NCBI GenBank assembly: GCA_028551475.1
Contig: CM052354.1
Location: 29,039,258-29,103,257, forward strand
DNA length: 64,000 nucleotides
Source of the DNA: Casuarina equisetifolia
Taxonomy: Eukaryota; Streptophyta; Magnoliopsida; Fagales; Casuarinaceae
Direction of reading: 5' to 3'
Made by a program: the position numbers and the translations under genes. Below the pieces are notes generated by a model that made no database searches, was not told where the DNA came from, and saw nothing but the letters and a program-made list of their open reading frames with translations. This document shows positions 48,513 through 60,251 of this stretch, piece after piece. Every line of letters starts with the position of its first letter. The first letter of the stretch is position 1.

Positions 48513-50540
48513 TCTTTGAAATTTGAAAATTATCCAGTTAGTTTCTCAATGTCTAGCAATTGTTTCATATCTCCCATTATTAGTTTATTATTCTAAGATT
48601 TTCATTACGATGCCATTCTTACTTCTTTTTTCTTTCATTTTTGTTATGCAAAATTATTGAATATATTATATAAAAAATTCTTATATGCAATCGTGTTTTC
48701 TCTTAATTTTTTTTATTTTTCATCTTACTTCATCTGTATCAAAAATTTATGCTGGTGTAATAAAAAAGAATTCTATCATTTATATATCCATAATACTAAT
48801 ATATATTTTACATGTTTTTTATATATTTTTTATTACTTTTCTTGTGTAACTTCAGTCAATTTTATTTTTTTCAACTTATCTTCTGTTTTAGACAGCAAAT
48901 AGAAGAATTTTTCATGATCTTGATTGCCTTTATCTGTACCAACTCCACAGATGTAGACCTTGGGACATCCACAAATTGGGCGTAGAAGATGTGTCGAAGA
49001 GAGAGCTGTGAGGCCCAATTCATTACGCCGGTGTAAAGGAATCATACCTTCAGAGGTTAGGCTGAGGTCCGAACAAGCAACGGCCTGAACCCAAGGTCAG
49101 CAGCAGAGGCCTGGGCTCCTGGGAATCAAGAAGGGCGTTGGGACCATTGGACATGGATCTCTTAGCTTTCCGGGGAATTGGATTCTTCAAGACGACCAAA
49201 CATTCTAAGTAGGTTACGTTTTAAATAGAGATAAAAGAAATGCGGCCGAATACCACGTTAACTAAAATCATTCCAAGTGCCCACCTCTTGGGGGACGATG
49301 ACATTTTCTAATAATTTTTTGTTTGGCTAGTCATTCAAAAAATCATTATAGTTTTAAGATTCTAGCACAACTCCAATCGATACCTTCTTGGACGTTTACA
49401 TTTTATATTCTTCAATTTGCCTGTTCCATACTCAAATGATTGACATTAACTTCATTGATGTTAGGTTATGGTTCCCGCATTTCATCTAGCTTTGAAAAAA
49501 CCAATTTCTTATTAAAAAATTTAAATATTAAAAATCATGTAAAAAATAAAATCATTCCAATTATTAAAATAATGGTTTACATGATATTATAAAATTAGAG
49601 GACGACTTGTATGATTAACTCAAGTTCACATATTGATTTGGTGGCTTGTGAGCCTATCCTGAACACAAGCACACTAAGATTGAAGAGAAGGATCCATACA
49701 AATCCATTGACTGCTTCTTAACTTAAATAATTAAATTATCAAGCACGGCAAACTATTAACAGCACGTATATGAGTCAATATCATCTAAGTAATTTCAAGT
49801 AGAACGAGTAAAATGAAAATAACTAACTAGTCAAATACAACTGTTACGAATAAAGAAACCTAAAGACCTCTATTGGATTTTAGCAGAATCTAATGAACAA
49901 GATATGGATACATGATCACAAATATAAGGGAGTCTTCATCTATTCGGTGGAGGAGATGGGTACCGCAAATTAATCGAAAACCACTCCTTAGGATTTGGTC
50001 TCATTCGTGATCGTTAAGAGAGTGCACAGTGATCCGAAGAATGTCATAAACTATGGCATGCAACGCACGCGCGAAACCAATCACGTGAAGATACAAATAA
50101 GAAAAAGGCAAGTGCAACCTAAAAGGCATGAATAATAAGCTTTAAAAGTGCCAACGAAGCAAGAGACTTCGGGAAGAACCTGCCTCTTTAATTCTTGCGT
50201 CTCGGGAAACAAGTGACTTGACACAAGAAAAGAACCCCCCTTGCGCCGAACTGACTCCTTAATGTTGTTGTTTGGAGCAGAACATGATGTTTCCTTTACT
50301 CTCGCCCATTAATAGCCAGCCACGACTTTCTGAAAGTTTGCACAAGTTTTATTACTTTAATGGAAGGCTTATATAAACTTTTGTAACTGCTGCCAACATT
50401 GGATATCAAGCAAAACTTGGCCTCTGAAATCCGGGAAACGGTCTATTCTGGTCTTGAGTTTTGGGTTATACGTTCCCTTTCTTGCAAGGCATGGATAACT
50501 ACCTTTCTCACCCCTTACTTTCGCTCGGTTTCCCTCTGCT
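48513..50540 (+). repeat. Segmental block copy B and DMP copy-1 5' flank
   Basis: 48513-48940 matches the start of block D (55805-56230). At about 48945 the sequence jumps to the GATGTAGACCTTGGGACA landmark, so roughly 1 kb present in A and D is missing. From about 49560 to 50540 it matches the 5' flanks at 53400-54300 and 63600-64000, with landmarks ACAACTGTTAC, GACCTCTATTGGATTTTAGC and GGAGATGGGTAC. No gene lies in this stretch. Confidence 0.8.
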
Positions 50541-50546
50541 TATAAA
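50541..50546 (+). promoter_or_regulatory. TATA box of DMP copy 1
   Basis: TATAAA, preceded by TCTGCT. With usual spacing, transcription would start near 50572, downstream of ATGs at 50461 and 50491. The first ATG of the transcript is then the one at 50629, about 57 bases in, with the favourable context CACCATGG. Confidence 0.75.
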
Positions 50547-50628
50547 GACACTGCCTTGCAACGAATCTGCGCATTCAAAGGTGAAGGGAGAGCAAAACAA
50601 AGAGAAAAGAGAAGTGAAGGAGTGCACC

Positions 50629-51249
50629 ATGGAGATTAACATGGAGTCTTCTTCCCCGCAGCATGATGAATCGACTCCCCTTCTGTCAGAGTCAACGACA
50701 ACAGAGAAGACGCTGATACAGAAGGCCATTAGCCAGACATTTAGAAGCACAGCTCACTTGGCCAACCTTTTACCCACCGGAACGGTACTTGCTTTTCAAC
50801 TTCTATCACCCATTTTCACGCATCATGGCAAGTGTGATGCAGTCAGCCGCTTCATGACTGCTGTGCTTCTGGTCCTCTGTGGGGTGTCATGTATGCTTCT
50901 CAGCTTCACTGAAAGCTTCAAGGACACGAATGGAAATCTAACATACGGTTTTGCCACGATCCATGGGCTTTGGGTCATTGATGGTACAGAGAAACTCCCA
51001 TCCAATCTTGCTGACAAATACCGCCTGCGATTCATAGATTTCTTGCATGCCTTCATGTCGATACTGGTGTTCGTATCTGTTGCACTTTTCGATAGTAACA
51101 CAGTAAAGTGCTTCTTTTCATCAGCATCAGATGAGACTGAGGAGATCCTTAGAGCATTGCCAATTGGAATAGGTGTAATTTGCAGTATGTTGTTTGTTGC
51201 CTTCCCTACCAAGCGCCATGGAATTGGCTACCCCCGCTCGACCGATTAA
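50629..51249 (+). CDS. DUF679 membrane protein (DMP family), intact copy
   Basis: An intronless frame of 206 residues from the ATG in CACCATGG context. The open frame extends 56 codons further upstream, but that part crosses the TATA box and is not expected in the mRNA. The acidic, Ser/Thr-rich N-terminus (about 1-40) ends in an HLANLLPTGTVLAFQ motif. Hydrophobic segments then lie at about 50-70, 80-100, 140-160 and 180-195, fitting the four-membrane-span DMP fold. Family signatures include FATIHGLW, YRLRFIDFLHAFMS, ALFD and the C-terminal FPTKRHGIGYP. By eye it is nearest the Arabidopsis DMP2-like subgroup. DMPs reside in ER, tonoplast or plasma membrane and take part in membrane remodelling, senescence or (DMP8/9) gamete fusion. 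The role of this copy is not known. It is the left member of a tandem duplication. Confidence 0.9.
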   Translation: MEINMESSSPQHDESTPLLSESTTTEKTLIQKAISQTFRSTAHLANLLPTGTVLAFQLLSPIFTHHGKCDAVSRFMTAVLLVLCGVSCMLLSFTESFKDTNGNLTYGFATIHGLWVIDGTEKLPSNLADKYRLRFIDFLHAFMSILVFVSVALFDSNTVKCFFSSASDETEEILRALPIGIGVICSMLFVAFPTKRHGIGYPRSTD

Positions 51250-51424
51250 CCAAAAACCTCTTTTATGCCTTTCAAAGGTCATAAAAGTCTGCCAATTCAG
51301 GTTAATTCTAAGACATCATTCATTGCGTTGCTTTTTTGGAGTGTATTCATAGGATGATTTTCAGCAAATGAATCATTATGTTAGTTGCAAAAACCTGTTC
51401 GTTACGTTATTTTAATTCAAATAT
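51250..51424 (+). other. 3' flank of DMP copy 1
   Basis: Matches the 3' flank of copy 2 (from 54935), starting CCAAAAACCTCTTTT and later sharing TTTTTGGAGTGTATTCATA and GAATCATTATGTTAGTTGC. The match shows that the duplication included the 3' UTR. Copy 2 has about 25 extra bases near 54950. Confidence 0.7.
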
Positions 51425-54231
51425 TTCTCTGAAATTCGAAAGTTAGCACTTGATAGGTTTCCATACCAGGGCACGGTTGAACTATGTCGTAGGCATTTAC
51501 CAATTTCACCTTATCCGCATTTTTTTGTCTTATTATTTTAAAATTAGGTTCTTATTATGATGTCATTATTATTTTTTTTTTAACTTTCCTTTTTGTTATG
51601 CCAGAACTATCAAATATATTAGATACCGATTCTATTTAGTGTTGGTCCAATTAAAATGATTTTATCATAAACAAATTTATTGAATCAAGGAGTAGGCTGC
51701 AATATGTAAAACAGTCCAAGAAATCGAGACTCATTACGTCAGCTATACAGAGTGTCTAAGTCATGTCATGTCATCATGAAATTTCCCAAATGGTTTCTTG
51801 AGGATAATGAAATTGTACCTTCATGGCCATTTAGGTGAAACAATAGCAACATACGTTCTTAAATTAGAGGTGGTTGGTCAAACCATATAGGTTGTTTGTT
51901 GATGTCCCTGTCGAAGTTACTCGGTTAGGAAACTATATCCACAGTAGAAAATGTGGCTTTTCTCAGGTCTATATGGATGGAATCCCCAAACCCCGAGCCT
52001 TCTGGATTTGATGTTGAAACTTCCAAGCAGAAGAAGATTACATAGATGGGGACCTTGGTACAGCCACAAATTGGATGCAGAGGATGTATCGAAGAAAGGT
52101 TTAAGGCCCAATTCAATAAGCCGGAGCAAAGGATACAAACCCTTAGGCGTTAGGCTGAGGTCCTAACAAGCTACGGCCTGAACCCAAGGTCAGCAGCGGG
52201 GGACTGGGCAAGTGGGAATGAGGAATGGCATTGGGACCATTGGGCAGGGATCTCTTAGCTTTCTGGGTATTGGATTCTTAGACCTGTTTGCATTATTTAG
52301 CCTCTGAAGTTTGGGGCGTGCCTGTGGCGCCACTGTAGCATGGCCCAAAATAAATGGCGACCCATCAAGCAGGTCTTTTTATAGCTTTAAATGGAAATGA
52401 GGATTTTGTTTTAAAATTAGATAAAAGGGTGAGTATAATAGATGTTGAACTTGAAACATCCTAAATAAAAGAAGTTAAAATTCATAAATAATTTAGTTTG
52501 GCTACTAGTGAATTGACAGAAATGGGGAGTTATGTAAATGAACATTAATAAAATAGCCAACTTTCATAGTTCATACCACAAAAAGAATTCATGGATTACT
52601 TAATAATCATTTACATAAAGAATATTTAAGTTCATATGATATGAGGCAAAGAAAATTTATGTACATGGAGCAATTATTCTCTATTTTATAATAATAAAGT
52701 TTTAGGATTTTAGAATTTTTCTCTCTAAAATTCTTATACTCGAATCTTTTGGTGATTGACAAAACCGTTTCTCAGTTCACCTGTGTTTTCAGGTTATTCT
52801 GAAAACCTAGATTTGGCAAAAGACAATTTATATAGAAGACTATCACTTTAACATTACTCTTAATTTTGACTCCACAATAACATATACTAGTCTAATTTGT
52901 AAACAATATGTCAAAGTAAAGAGTTATATGAATTTATACATAATTTTGTTTAGTATTACTTGTTATGAAAATATTTTCTTTCACACTACCTAATATTCTT
53001 TGTATTTCACATTTTACACACAAACAAAGAAATGCAGCCAAATATCGGGTTGATTAAGCATTCTAACTGTTAGTGGACAATAACATTTTCTTATAATTTG
53101 TTTTTTGGCTAGTCATTCAAAAAATCATTATAATTTTAGATTCTAGTGCAACTGCAATTGATACTATTTTAAACATTTATGTTAAAGACAACACCCACCT
53201 TAAATAGTTCACATTTTCATATTTTTCAATTCGATCTTTCTATGCACAAATGATTGACATTAACTTCATTAATGTTAGGTAATGGTTATCAAATATCATA
53301 CAGCTTTGACAAATTTAATTCTTGTTAAGGAAAGAATTTTAAATATTAAAAATCATGTAAAAGATAAAATCATTCTAAATATTAAAGTAATGGTTTCCAC
53401 GATATGACAAAATTATTGGGTGGCTTGTATGACTAGCCTAAGTTCCCAAATTGATTAGGTGACTTGTGAGACTATACTAAACACAAGCAAGTTAGGATTG
53501 AAGAGATGATCCAGTCAAATACCTTGAATGTTTGTTAACTTAAATTTTAAAAAAAAAAATGGAGCACGACAAACTATTAACATCACCTAGCTAAGTCAAT
53601 ATCATCTAAATTACTTCAAATAGAATGAGTGAAATGAAAATAATTAACTAGTCAAATACAACTGTTCTCAATATAGAAACCCAAAGACCTCTATCACATT
53701 TTAGCAGAATCTAAAGAACAAAATATGATAAAATGATTGCAAATATAAAGAAGTCTTCATCTAAGACGTCCAGGAGATGGGTACGGTAAACTAATCGAAA
53801 AACCATTCCTTAGGCTTTTGCCTCATTCTTGATCGTTAAGATAGTGGACAGTCATCCGAAGAAAGTCATAAGCTATGGTGTGCAAGCCATGTACGAAACC
53901 AATCACGTAAGATACACATAAGAAAAGACCAAGCGCAACCTTCGAAGGCATGAAGAATAACCTTAATGTTGTTTGGAACAGAGCATGATGTCTCTCCTAT
54001 ACTCTCGCCCATTAACAGCCACGACTTTCTGAGAGTTTACACAAGTTTTATGACTGTAATGGGAGGCCTGTAGACTTTAACAACTTAATACAACTTTCGT
54101 AACTGCTACCCACATTGGATATCTAACGAAATTCTATCTAGTCTTGAGTTATTGGGTTCCACGTTCCATTTTTTGCAACACATGCATAAACACCTTTCCC
54201 ACCCTTTGCCTTCATTCGGTTTCCCTCTGCT
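51425..54231 (+). repeat. Segmental block copy C and DMP copy-2 5' flank
   Basis: Landmarks in order are: ACTTGATAGGTTTCCATA near 51450; TTATTGAATCAAGGAGTAGG near 51680; ATGGCCATTTAGGTGAAAC near 51823; GGCCTGAACCCAAGGTCAGC near 52176; CATCAAGCAGGTCTTTTTAT near 52364; and the DMP flank from about 53400. It lacks about 300 bases found in A and D, with the join near 52040. Compared with copy 1, its proximal promoter lacks about 121 bases. Confidence 0.8.
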
Positions 54232-54237
54232 TATAGA
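54232..54237 (+). promoter_or_regulatory. Degraded TATA box of DMP copy 2
   Basis: TATAGA at the position where copy 1 has TATAAA, in the same TCTGCT context. The A-to-G change should weaken it. Confidence 0.5.
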
Positions 54238-54321
54238 GACCCTGCCTTGCAACCAATCTGCGCATTCAAAGTTGTAGGGAGAGCAAAACAAAAAGAAAAG
54301 GGAAGTGAAAGACCGTGCACC

Positions 54322-54934
54322 ATGGCGTTTTCTTCCCATCTTCATGATGAATCGACCCATCCCCTTTTGTCAGAGTTAATTACAACAGAGAAGACGCTGA
54401 TACAGAAGGCCATTTAGCCAAAGATTTAAAAGCGCAGCTCATTTGGCCAAACTTCTACCTACCGGAACAGTTCTTGCTTTTCAACTTCTCTCACCCATTT
54501 TCACGAATCAAGGCAAGTGTGATGCAGTTAGCCGCTACGTCACTGCTGTGCTTCTGGCCCTCTGTGGGCTGTCATCTTTCCTTTTCGGCTTCACGGACAG
54601 CTTCAAGAACACTAAAGGAAATCTAACTTACGGTTTTGCGACGATCCATGGGCTGTGGGTTATTGATGGCACAGAGAAACTCCCATCCAATCTCGCTGAC
54701 AAATACCGGCTGCGATTCATAGATTTCTTGCATGCCTTCATGTCAATACTGGTGTTCGTAGCTGTTGCACTCTTCGATAATAACACAGTAAAGTGCTTCT
54801 TTTCATCAGCATCAGATGAGACCGAGGTGATCCTTAAAGCATTGCCAGTTGGGATAGGTGTAATTTGCAGTATGTTGTTTGTTGCCTTCCCTACCAAGCG
54901 CCACGGAATTGGCTACCCCCTCTCGACAGATTAA
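54322..54934 (+). pseudogene. DUF679 (DMP) copy 2, broken by a one-base insertion
   Basis: The ATG at 54322 sits in the same CACCATGG context as copy 1. The frame runs 31 codons and stops at TAG 54415-54417. Compared with copy 1, one extra T within 54412-54415 shifts the frame. Beyond it the second frame stays open from about 54416 to the stop at 54932-54934 and retains all DMP signatures (LLPTGTVLAFQ, FATIHGLW, RLRFIDFLHAFMS, FPTKRHGIGYP). Over about 159 shared residues I count about 19 differences from copy 1, mostly conservative, so the lesion is recent or an assembly error. No in-frame ATG lies near the start of the downstream frame, so only a protein lacking most of the domain could be made. 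The N-terminus before the lesion is also diverged and shortened. Confidence 0.82.
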
Positions 54935-55719
54935 CCAAAAACCTCTTTTGTTTGATTTCTTTCGAACTACCTTCATGCCTTTCAAAGTCCATAAAAGTCT
55001 GCGAATTCATGTGAATTCTAAGACATTATTCATTGTGTTCCCTTTTTGGAGTGTATTCATAAGATGATTCTCTGCAACTGAATCATTATGTTAGTTGCTG
55101 TTTGCAATGTCACAGAAAGAGCTTATTATATTTTGACTATGCAAGTTAATGATTCTCAATCAATGTAGTAACACATGCGGTCTAGAAATTCATCAGATGA
55201 AAAACTAAAAGATTAAATTGGATTAAATTGGATTTTAAAATAGAAGCACTATTCTAACGCAAATAATGGGGCTGCTGGGCAAGCCTCCCAGTCTTCTAAA
55301 TGTTAAATGCTTTTTGTCACAGATCATTGCAATCAATGAAATTCTAAAATAAATCTCTGCAGAAAATACCAACTTTTGGTTTTAATAATGGGGTAGTTCT
55401 GAAAATGAATAGCATAATCGAATTTCACATGCAAACTAGTTGTTGTGCTTTGATTCAACCAAGAATGACATCACAGTCTTAAATTATTTCACTGTGATTC
55501 CTGTAAGTGGATCAAGACAGGTTAACCTAACTAACAAGCACACCCATTTTCCACAGCTTAAGACAGACCCATCGCCAAGTTAGATATAAACAAAAACAGT
55601 TTGCATGTGTGGTTGTCAGTACACATACATATGTGGAAACTTTTAGCCTTTCTATAGTTTTGATGGAAGGGTGACTTTGATATTAGTATTGGAAAGAAGT
55701 AAAACCCCATTTTTTTAGA
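54935..55719 (+). other. 3' flank of DMP copy 2, no gene seen
   Basis: The first 170 bases match the 3' flank of copy 1. 55100-55700 is unique within the window and has no convincing ORF. An 80-codon minus frame at 55558-55800 has no motif. Confidence 0.4.
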
Positions 55720-55800
55720 ACACCTCCTATCTTTTTTTATTCTAGTTTTATAAACCCTTAATTTGTTCATTTGATTTTGAAAAACTGGATTTTGGATCAA
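55720..55800 (+). repeat. Fragment of the large array family beside block D
   Basis: Contains TCTTTTTTTATTCTA-TTATAAACCCTTAATTTG, then a GAAAA-TGGATTTTGG run, matching the bridge module at 47590-47660. It directly precedes block D, just as the array directly precedes block B. Confidence 0.6.
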
Positions 55801-56539
55801 GATTTGGAAGTTTTATCTAAAATTTGAAAGTTATCACTTGATAGGTTTCCATATGAAGGCTCAGTCCAATTACGTCTACAGCGTTTACAAATTTCATCAT
55901 ATGCCCATTTTTTCTTTTGTTATTTTAAAATTAGGATCTCATTATGATACTATTCTTACTTTTTTTTTTTTTTAATTTCATTTTTCTTATGCTGGAAGCA
56001 ACTATTGAATATACTAGATACCCATTCTTTTTCTTTTTCTTTTTTGTTCCAATAAAAAATGATTGTATCATTTATGCTTGGATAATATCAATATCTTTCA
56101 TATGTCCCTTTCTTTTCTATTATTTTTCTTGTGTAATTTGAAATACGTTGTCATTTTATTTCTTCTTCAACTTATCATCTATTTTTGGACTGAAAATGGA
56201 GGAAATTTTCATTATGATCTTAATCACATTTATCTTAATTAAACCTTTATCTTTCTTATTTTCTTCTCCTCCTTACACTTTTTTTTTTTGTTTTCCATGG
56301 CCTCCAACAAACCTGCTGAACAAAACTAAAAAATTTCAGTTTTTGTCATCTAATTTTCAGTGAATCTTCCCGTGCAAATTGCAACATTTTTCTAGGGTTA
56401 GTTTAGAAAAAGAATCCAATATTTATTTTTTACACATGCACCTAAATTCACACACCTAGGTGTTGAACCTTGAGGTTCCATACATGCCCTCAACTAAGCT
56501 AAGCCCTTTTTTTATTTCAAACCCAACATTTTTGTTTGA
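55801..56539 (+). repeat. Segmental block copy D, left part
   Basis: Matches block C from 51430 and block B from 48513, and near 56363-56430 matches the start of copy A (ATCTTCCCG-G-AAATTGC, then TTAGAAAAAGAATC). It carries about 100 extra bases at 56440-56530 relative to A, and is cut at 56540 by the copia element. Confidence 0.75.
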
Positions 56540-56544
56540 AATCA
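56540..56544. repeat. Target-site duplication (left)
   Basis: AATCA, identical to the five bases after the other LTR at 61870-61874. Confidence 0.9.
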
Positions 56545-56749
56545 TATAAGAAAAGGAGATAGAGCTAGAGTATGCAAGGTGATTTCTATTCATTCACCGT
56601 TAATGCTATACAATTGAGATTATACATTTATAGAGGACATACCTAGCTAATAATAAGGAAACAATATTTACATAATAAATACAATATATTGAGCATGATT
56701 CTTGAGCTCAATATGGCAATGTATTAGGTCAGTTCTCTATGTATTAACA
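56545..56749 (-). repeat. 3' LTR of the copia element
   Basis: 205 bases. On the minus strand it begins TGTTAATACATAG and ends CTTATA, where the intact 5' LTR ends CTTACA. I count 12 mismatches and no indels against the 5' LTR (about 6%), so the insertion is not very recent. Confidence 0.95.
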
Positions 56750-56760
56750 CTCCCCCTCAA
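56750..56760 (-). other. Polypurine tract of the copia element
   Basis: TTGAGGGGGAG on the minus strand, directly before the 3' LTR. The pol stop codon (56757-56759) overlaps it. Confidence 0.85.
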
Positions 56761-59700
56761 GCTGGAGATTTGTATAAATCAAATACTCCGAGCTTGGAGA
56801 GAAGATGCCAATGTTGTTTGTTACAAAGTGCTTTGGTTAACAGATCTGCAGGCTGCTCTTTGGTGGAGATGTGTCGTGTCACAATAAGGCCTTGTAAAAG
56901 CTTTTCTTTCACATAATGGCATTCAACCTCAATGTGCTTTGTACGCTCATGGAATATTGGGTTCGCTGCTATTTTCTCTGCTACTTCATTATCACAATGT
57001 AGCAATGCTAGATGCTTTATGTGAAAACCGAAATCCTTTAGTAAACCAATGATCCAAACAATCTCACAGGTAGTCACCTACATGGCGCAATACTCTGATT
57101 CTGCAGATGAGAGTGTGACAATAGGTTGTTTCTTTGATCTCCAAGAGATTAGTGAGTTTCCCAACATAATACAGAAGCCTGTGGTAGATCTTCTCGTCAT
57201 AAGACAAGTACTATAATCTGAATCACAATATGCTCGCAATTCAAATTGCGAGAAGGGAACATGAGGCCAAGTCCTGTACAGCTTTTAAGATATCTGATTA
57301 CCTTGAGAGTTGCTTCCATATGGGATTGCTTCGGATCATGCATGAATTGGCTGAGGAGTTGAATTGAGAATGTAATGTCAGGTCTGGCAAGAGTCAAGTA
57401 TATTAGTCTTCCTACCAATCGTTTGTAAACTGATGGATTTGTAAGAGGTGGATAGTCGAGTTTTTCATTTAAGCTTTCATCATATTCAATGCTTTTGAAC
57501 TTTCTATTATGCTCCATCGGGATGATTGAAGGCTTAGAACTAGCTAAACCCACTTCAAAGATTAATTCCAATGTATACTTGTGTTGGCTTAGTGAAATCC
57601 CTTTTGGAGAGTGAGCTATTTCAAGTCCTAAGAAGAACTTTGACAATCCAAGATCCTTCATAAGAAATGTGCCATGTAGATATTTCTTAAGGTCTGCAAT
57701 GGCCTCTTGGTTGTTCCCTGTGATCAAGATATCGTCAACATAAATAAGTAAGGTTACGAAAGCAGTACCTCGACATTTGGTGAAAAGGAAATAATCATGA
57801 TAGGACTGAGTGAATCCATGAGCAAGTAGAGCTCTAGTGAACTTTTGATTCCACTAGCGAAAGGCTTGCTTTAACCCATAGAGGGATTTTCGCAATTGAC
57901 ATACCCGAGACTCCCCCTGAGTGCGAAATCCAAGGGGAAGCTCCATATAAACTTCCTTAGAAAGATCACCATGGAGGAAGGCATTCTAGACATCCATCTG
58001 GTAGAGAGGCCAGTGGTGAACAACAGCAATGGTGATGATGAGACGGATAGTGACATGCTTGGCAATAGGAGAGAAAGTGTCTTGGTAGTCGAGGCCCTCA
58101 CGCTGGCTAAAACCCTTGGCAACTAATAGGGCTTTGTAGCATTCAACAGATCCATCAGCATGGTACTTCACCTTGTAAACCAATTTACATCCAATGGAAC
58201 AATGACCAGGGGGCAAGGAAACCACATCCCAAGTATGATTCGCTTTAAGGGCAGAAAGTTTAGCGTCCATGGCTGTAACCCAATTAGGATTGGTGATGGC
58301 TTCTGAGTAGGAGGTAGGTTTAGAGATGGTGGAAATGGAGGCTAAGAAGTGTTTATATGGTGGGTGGCATTGATGGAGAGAAACATAGTTAGAAATGGGG
58401 TAAAGGGAGGTGCAGGAAGATTGCGGTATAGTGGGGCATAAGTAGTCAGTGGTCTAAATCGGGGGGCGAGTGGGTCATGTGGAATGACGAGGTGGGGGTT
58501 CAGTTGTGGTAAGAGGTGTAGTATCTGTGGTGGTAGGAGGTGTATTGTCAGTGTTTGTAGAAGATGTAATGTCTATGGTGGTAGGAGGTGTAGTGTCGGT
58601 GGGGGTAGGAGGTGAAACATCCAAGGTATGAGGAAGGTTGGAAAGAGAAGGGTCGGGAAAATCAAGTAGATCGACCAGCAATGAAGAGGAGGTGTATGTA
58701 TTGGGATTTGAAGCAACAAGAGATGACGGGGTTGTCGAGATGTCATGGGAAGAACAAAAAGGAAAAATCGATTCTTGAAAAATTACATCATGACTGACAA
58801 AAAACTTATGAGATTGAGGATCATAAAGACGATACCCTTTTTGAGAGGAAGGATAGCCCATGAAAATGTAAGAAATAGCTTGAGGACTTTGTCATGAGCA
58901 CCAACTGTGGTGGCGTAACAATGACACCCAAAGACATGAAGATGATTAAGGACCGGAGGTTTTCCAAATAATTTTTAAAAAGGGCTTAAACTATGAAGGG
59001 ATGAAGAAGGAAAGCAATTAATAAAGTAGGTAGCAGTGAGGAGACATTCCCCCAAAAGTGAAGGGGAATGTGCACTTGAAACATTAAAGCACAAGCCATA
59101 TTGAGGAGATGGTGGTGTTTACATTTGATGACACCATTTTGTTGGTGCGTAGATGCAAGAGGTTTCATGGAGAATGCCACGTTGAGATAGAAAAGAACGA
59201 CACTCGGATGAAAAAAATTCGGTGCCATTGTCGAAACGAATTCGATGAACGGGATGACCGAATTGGGTAGGAGTCATGTGTATGAAAAATTAGATTTTAG
59301 AAAAGACTTGACTTTTAGTTTTAAGAAGAAAAGTCCAAGTAACACGAGAAAAATCGTCAACAATAGTGAGAAAATATCGGGCACTATCATGGGTGGGTGT
59401 CTGATGTGGGCCCCAAAGATCCATGTGAACAAGTTCAAAAGTAGCCCGGATAGTGGAATAATAAGTGGGAAAAGGTTGGTGAGTTTGTTTAGCAAGAGGA
59501 CAAATAGGACAAGAAAAAGATGGGGGGCAATGGAGAGAGCGCTTGTGAGAGGAAAAAGTGCGAAGAGAAGAGTGACCAAAATGTTGATGCAAAAGGGAAT
59601 AATAAATACGATTATTAATAAAAATCGAATTAAAAGTAGGAGATTGTTGGGGAGCACAAAAAGTACTTTTTAGGGAAAGTAAATAAGCATAAAAAATAGA

Positions 59701-60251
59701 ACGAAAATGTTCGGGAAAATCAGAACATAGAAAATAAAGCCCATGATCAGCCTTGCCGAGCCCGGTCAGATCCCCAGTCATACGGTTATGAAAAAGACAA
59801 AATTGATCAAAAACAAAGCAACACAATTATTGTTACGGGTAAGTTTTTGGATGGATAGTAAATTGTGTTTAAAGTGGGGAGCAAATAAAATGTTTTTTAA
59901 ATGGAGGTTAGGGTAGGGACGATAATGGCCAATGTGGGTGACAGGGCTAGTAGATCGGTCAGGTAAAGTGATGTGGAAGGGAGTAGCACATGGATAATAT
60001 GAATTTAATAAATTTAAATTGCAGGTAATATGGTCGCTTGCCCTTGAATCAATAATCTAATTAGATGAAATAGGAGTAGTAAAGGAAGAAATAGTAACTG
60101 AAAATGGGTCTGATAGGCCTACATGGTTGAAAAGGGTGAAGAGCTGCTGTTGTTGGTTAGTGGTGAGGGTGAGGGCAATGGGGCCCCCATAGACATTGCC
60201 TAGGCTGGTTGGGATAAGGCCCATTATGCTAGGGGCTTGATAATTAGGGCC
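56757..60251 (-). pseudogene. Copia pol (protease, integrase, RT, RNase H), degenerate
   Basis: Domains in order. Protease: motif at 60042-60050 reads D-S-R instead of D-S-G, and a stop lies at 60057-60059 just before it. GAG-pre-integrase zinc region and integrase core: 59826-59290, with MDLWGP and VDDFSR both present. Distal integrase: 59228-58986; the catalytic Glu position of the QQNG motif is Lys (59124-59126). Hinge: 58861-58475. Reverse transcriptase: about 58270-57200, with QMDV and an intact YVDD at 57731-57742; a stop (AFR*WNQKF) lies near 57855. RNase H: about 57230-56757, with CDSDYS and SAESEY kept and a stop after EYCAM. Several frameshifts separate the pieces. No functional polyprotein can be made. 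Confidence 0.92.

Noticed and set aside
50461-50628. Upstream in-frame extension of DMP copy 1 (start at 50461)
   Set aside because: It spans the TATAAA at 50541 and the expected transcription start. The matching region of copy 2 does not keep an open frame, and 50629 has the better ATG context.
54443-54934. DMP copy 2 read as an intact gene starting at 54443
   Set aside because: The codon there is TTG, not ATG. It corresponds to an internal Leu of copy 1, so the open frame is the downstream part of a frameshifted gene.
55545-55570. miR396-like start (TTCCACAGCTT)
   Set aside because: Only 11 bases match, and I could not find a pairing arm nearby for a hairpin precursor.
59245-59673. Plus-strand 142-codon frame inside the copia element
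   Set aside because: It is antisense to the integrase region, is rich in Lys/Arg/Ser, and matches nothing known.
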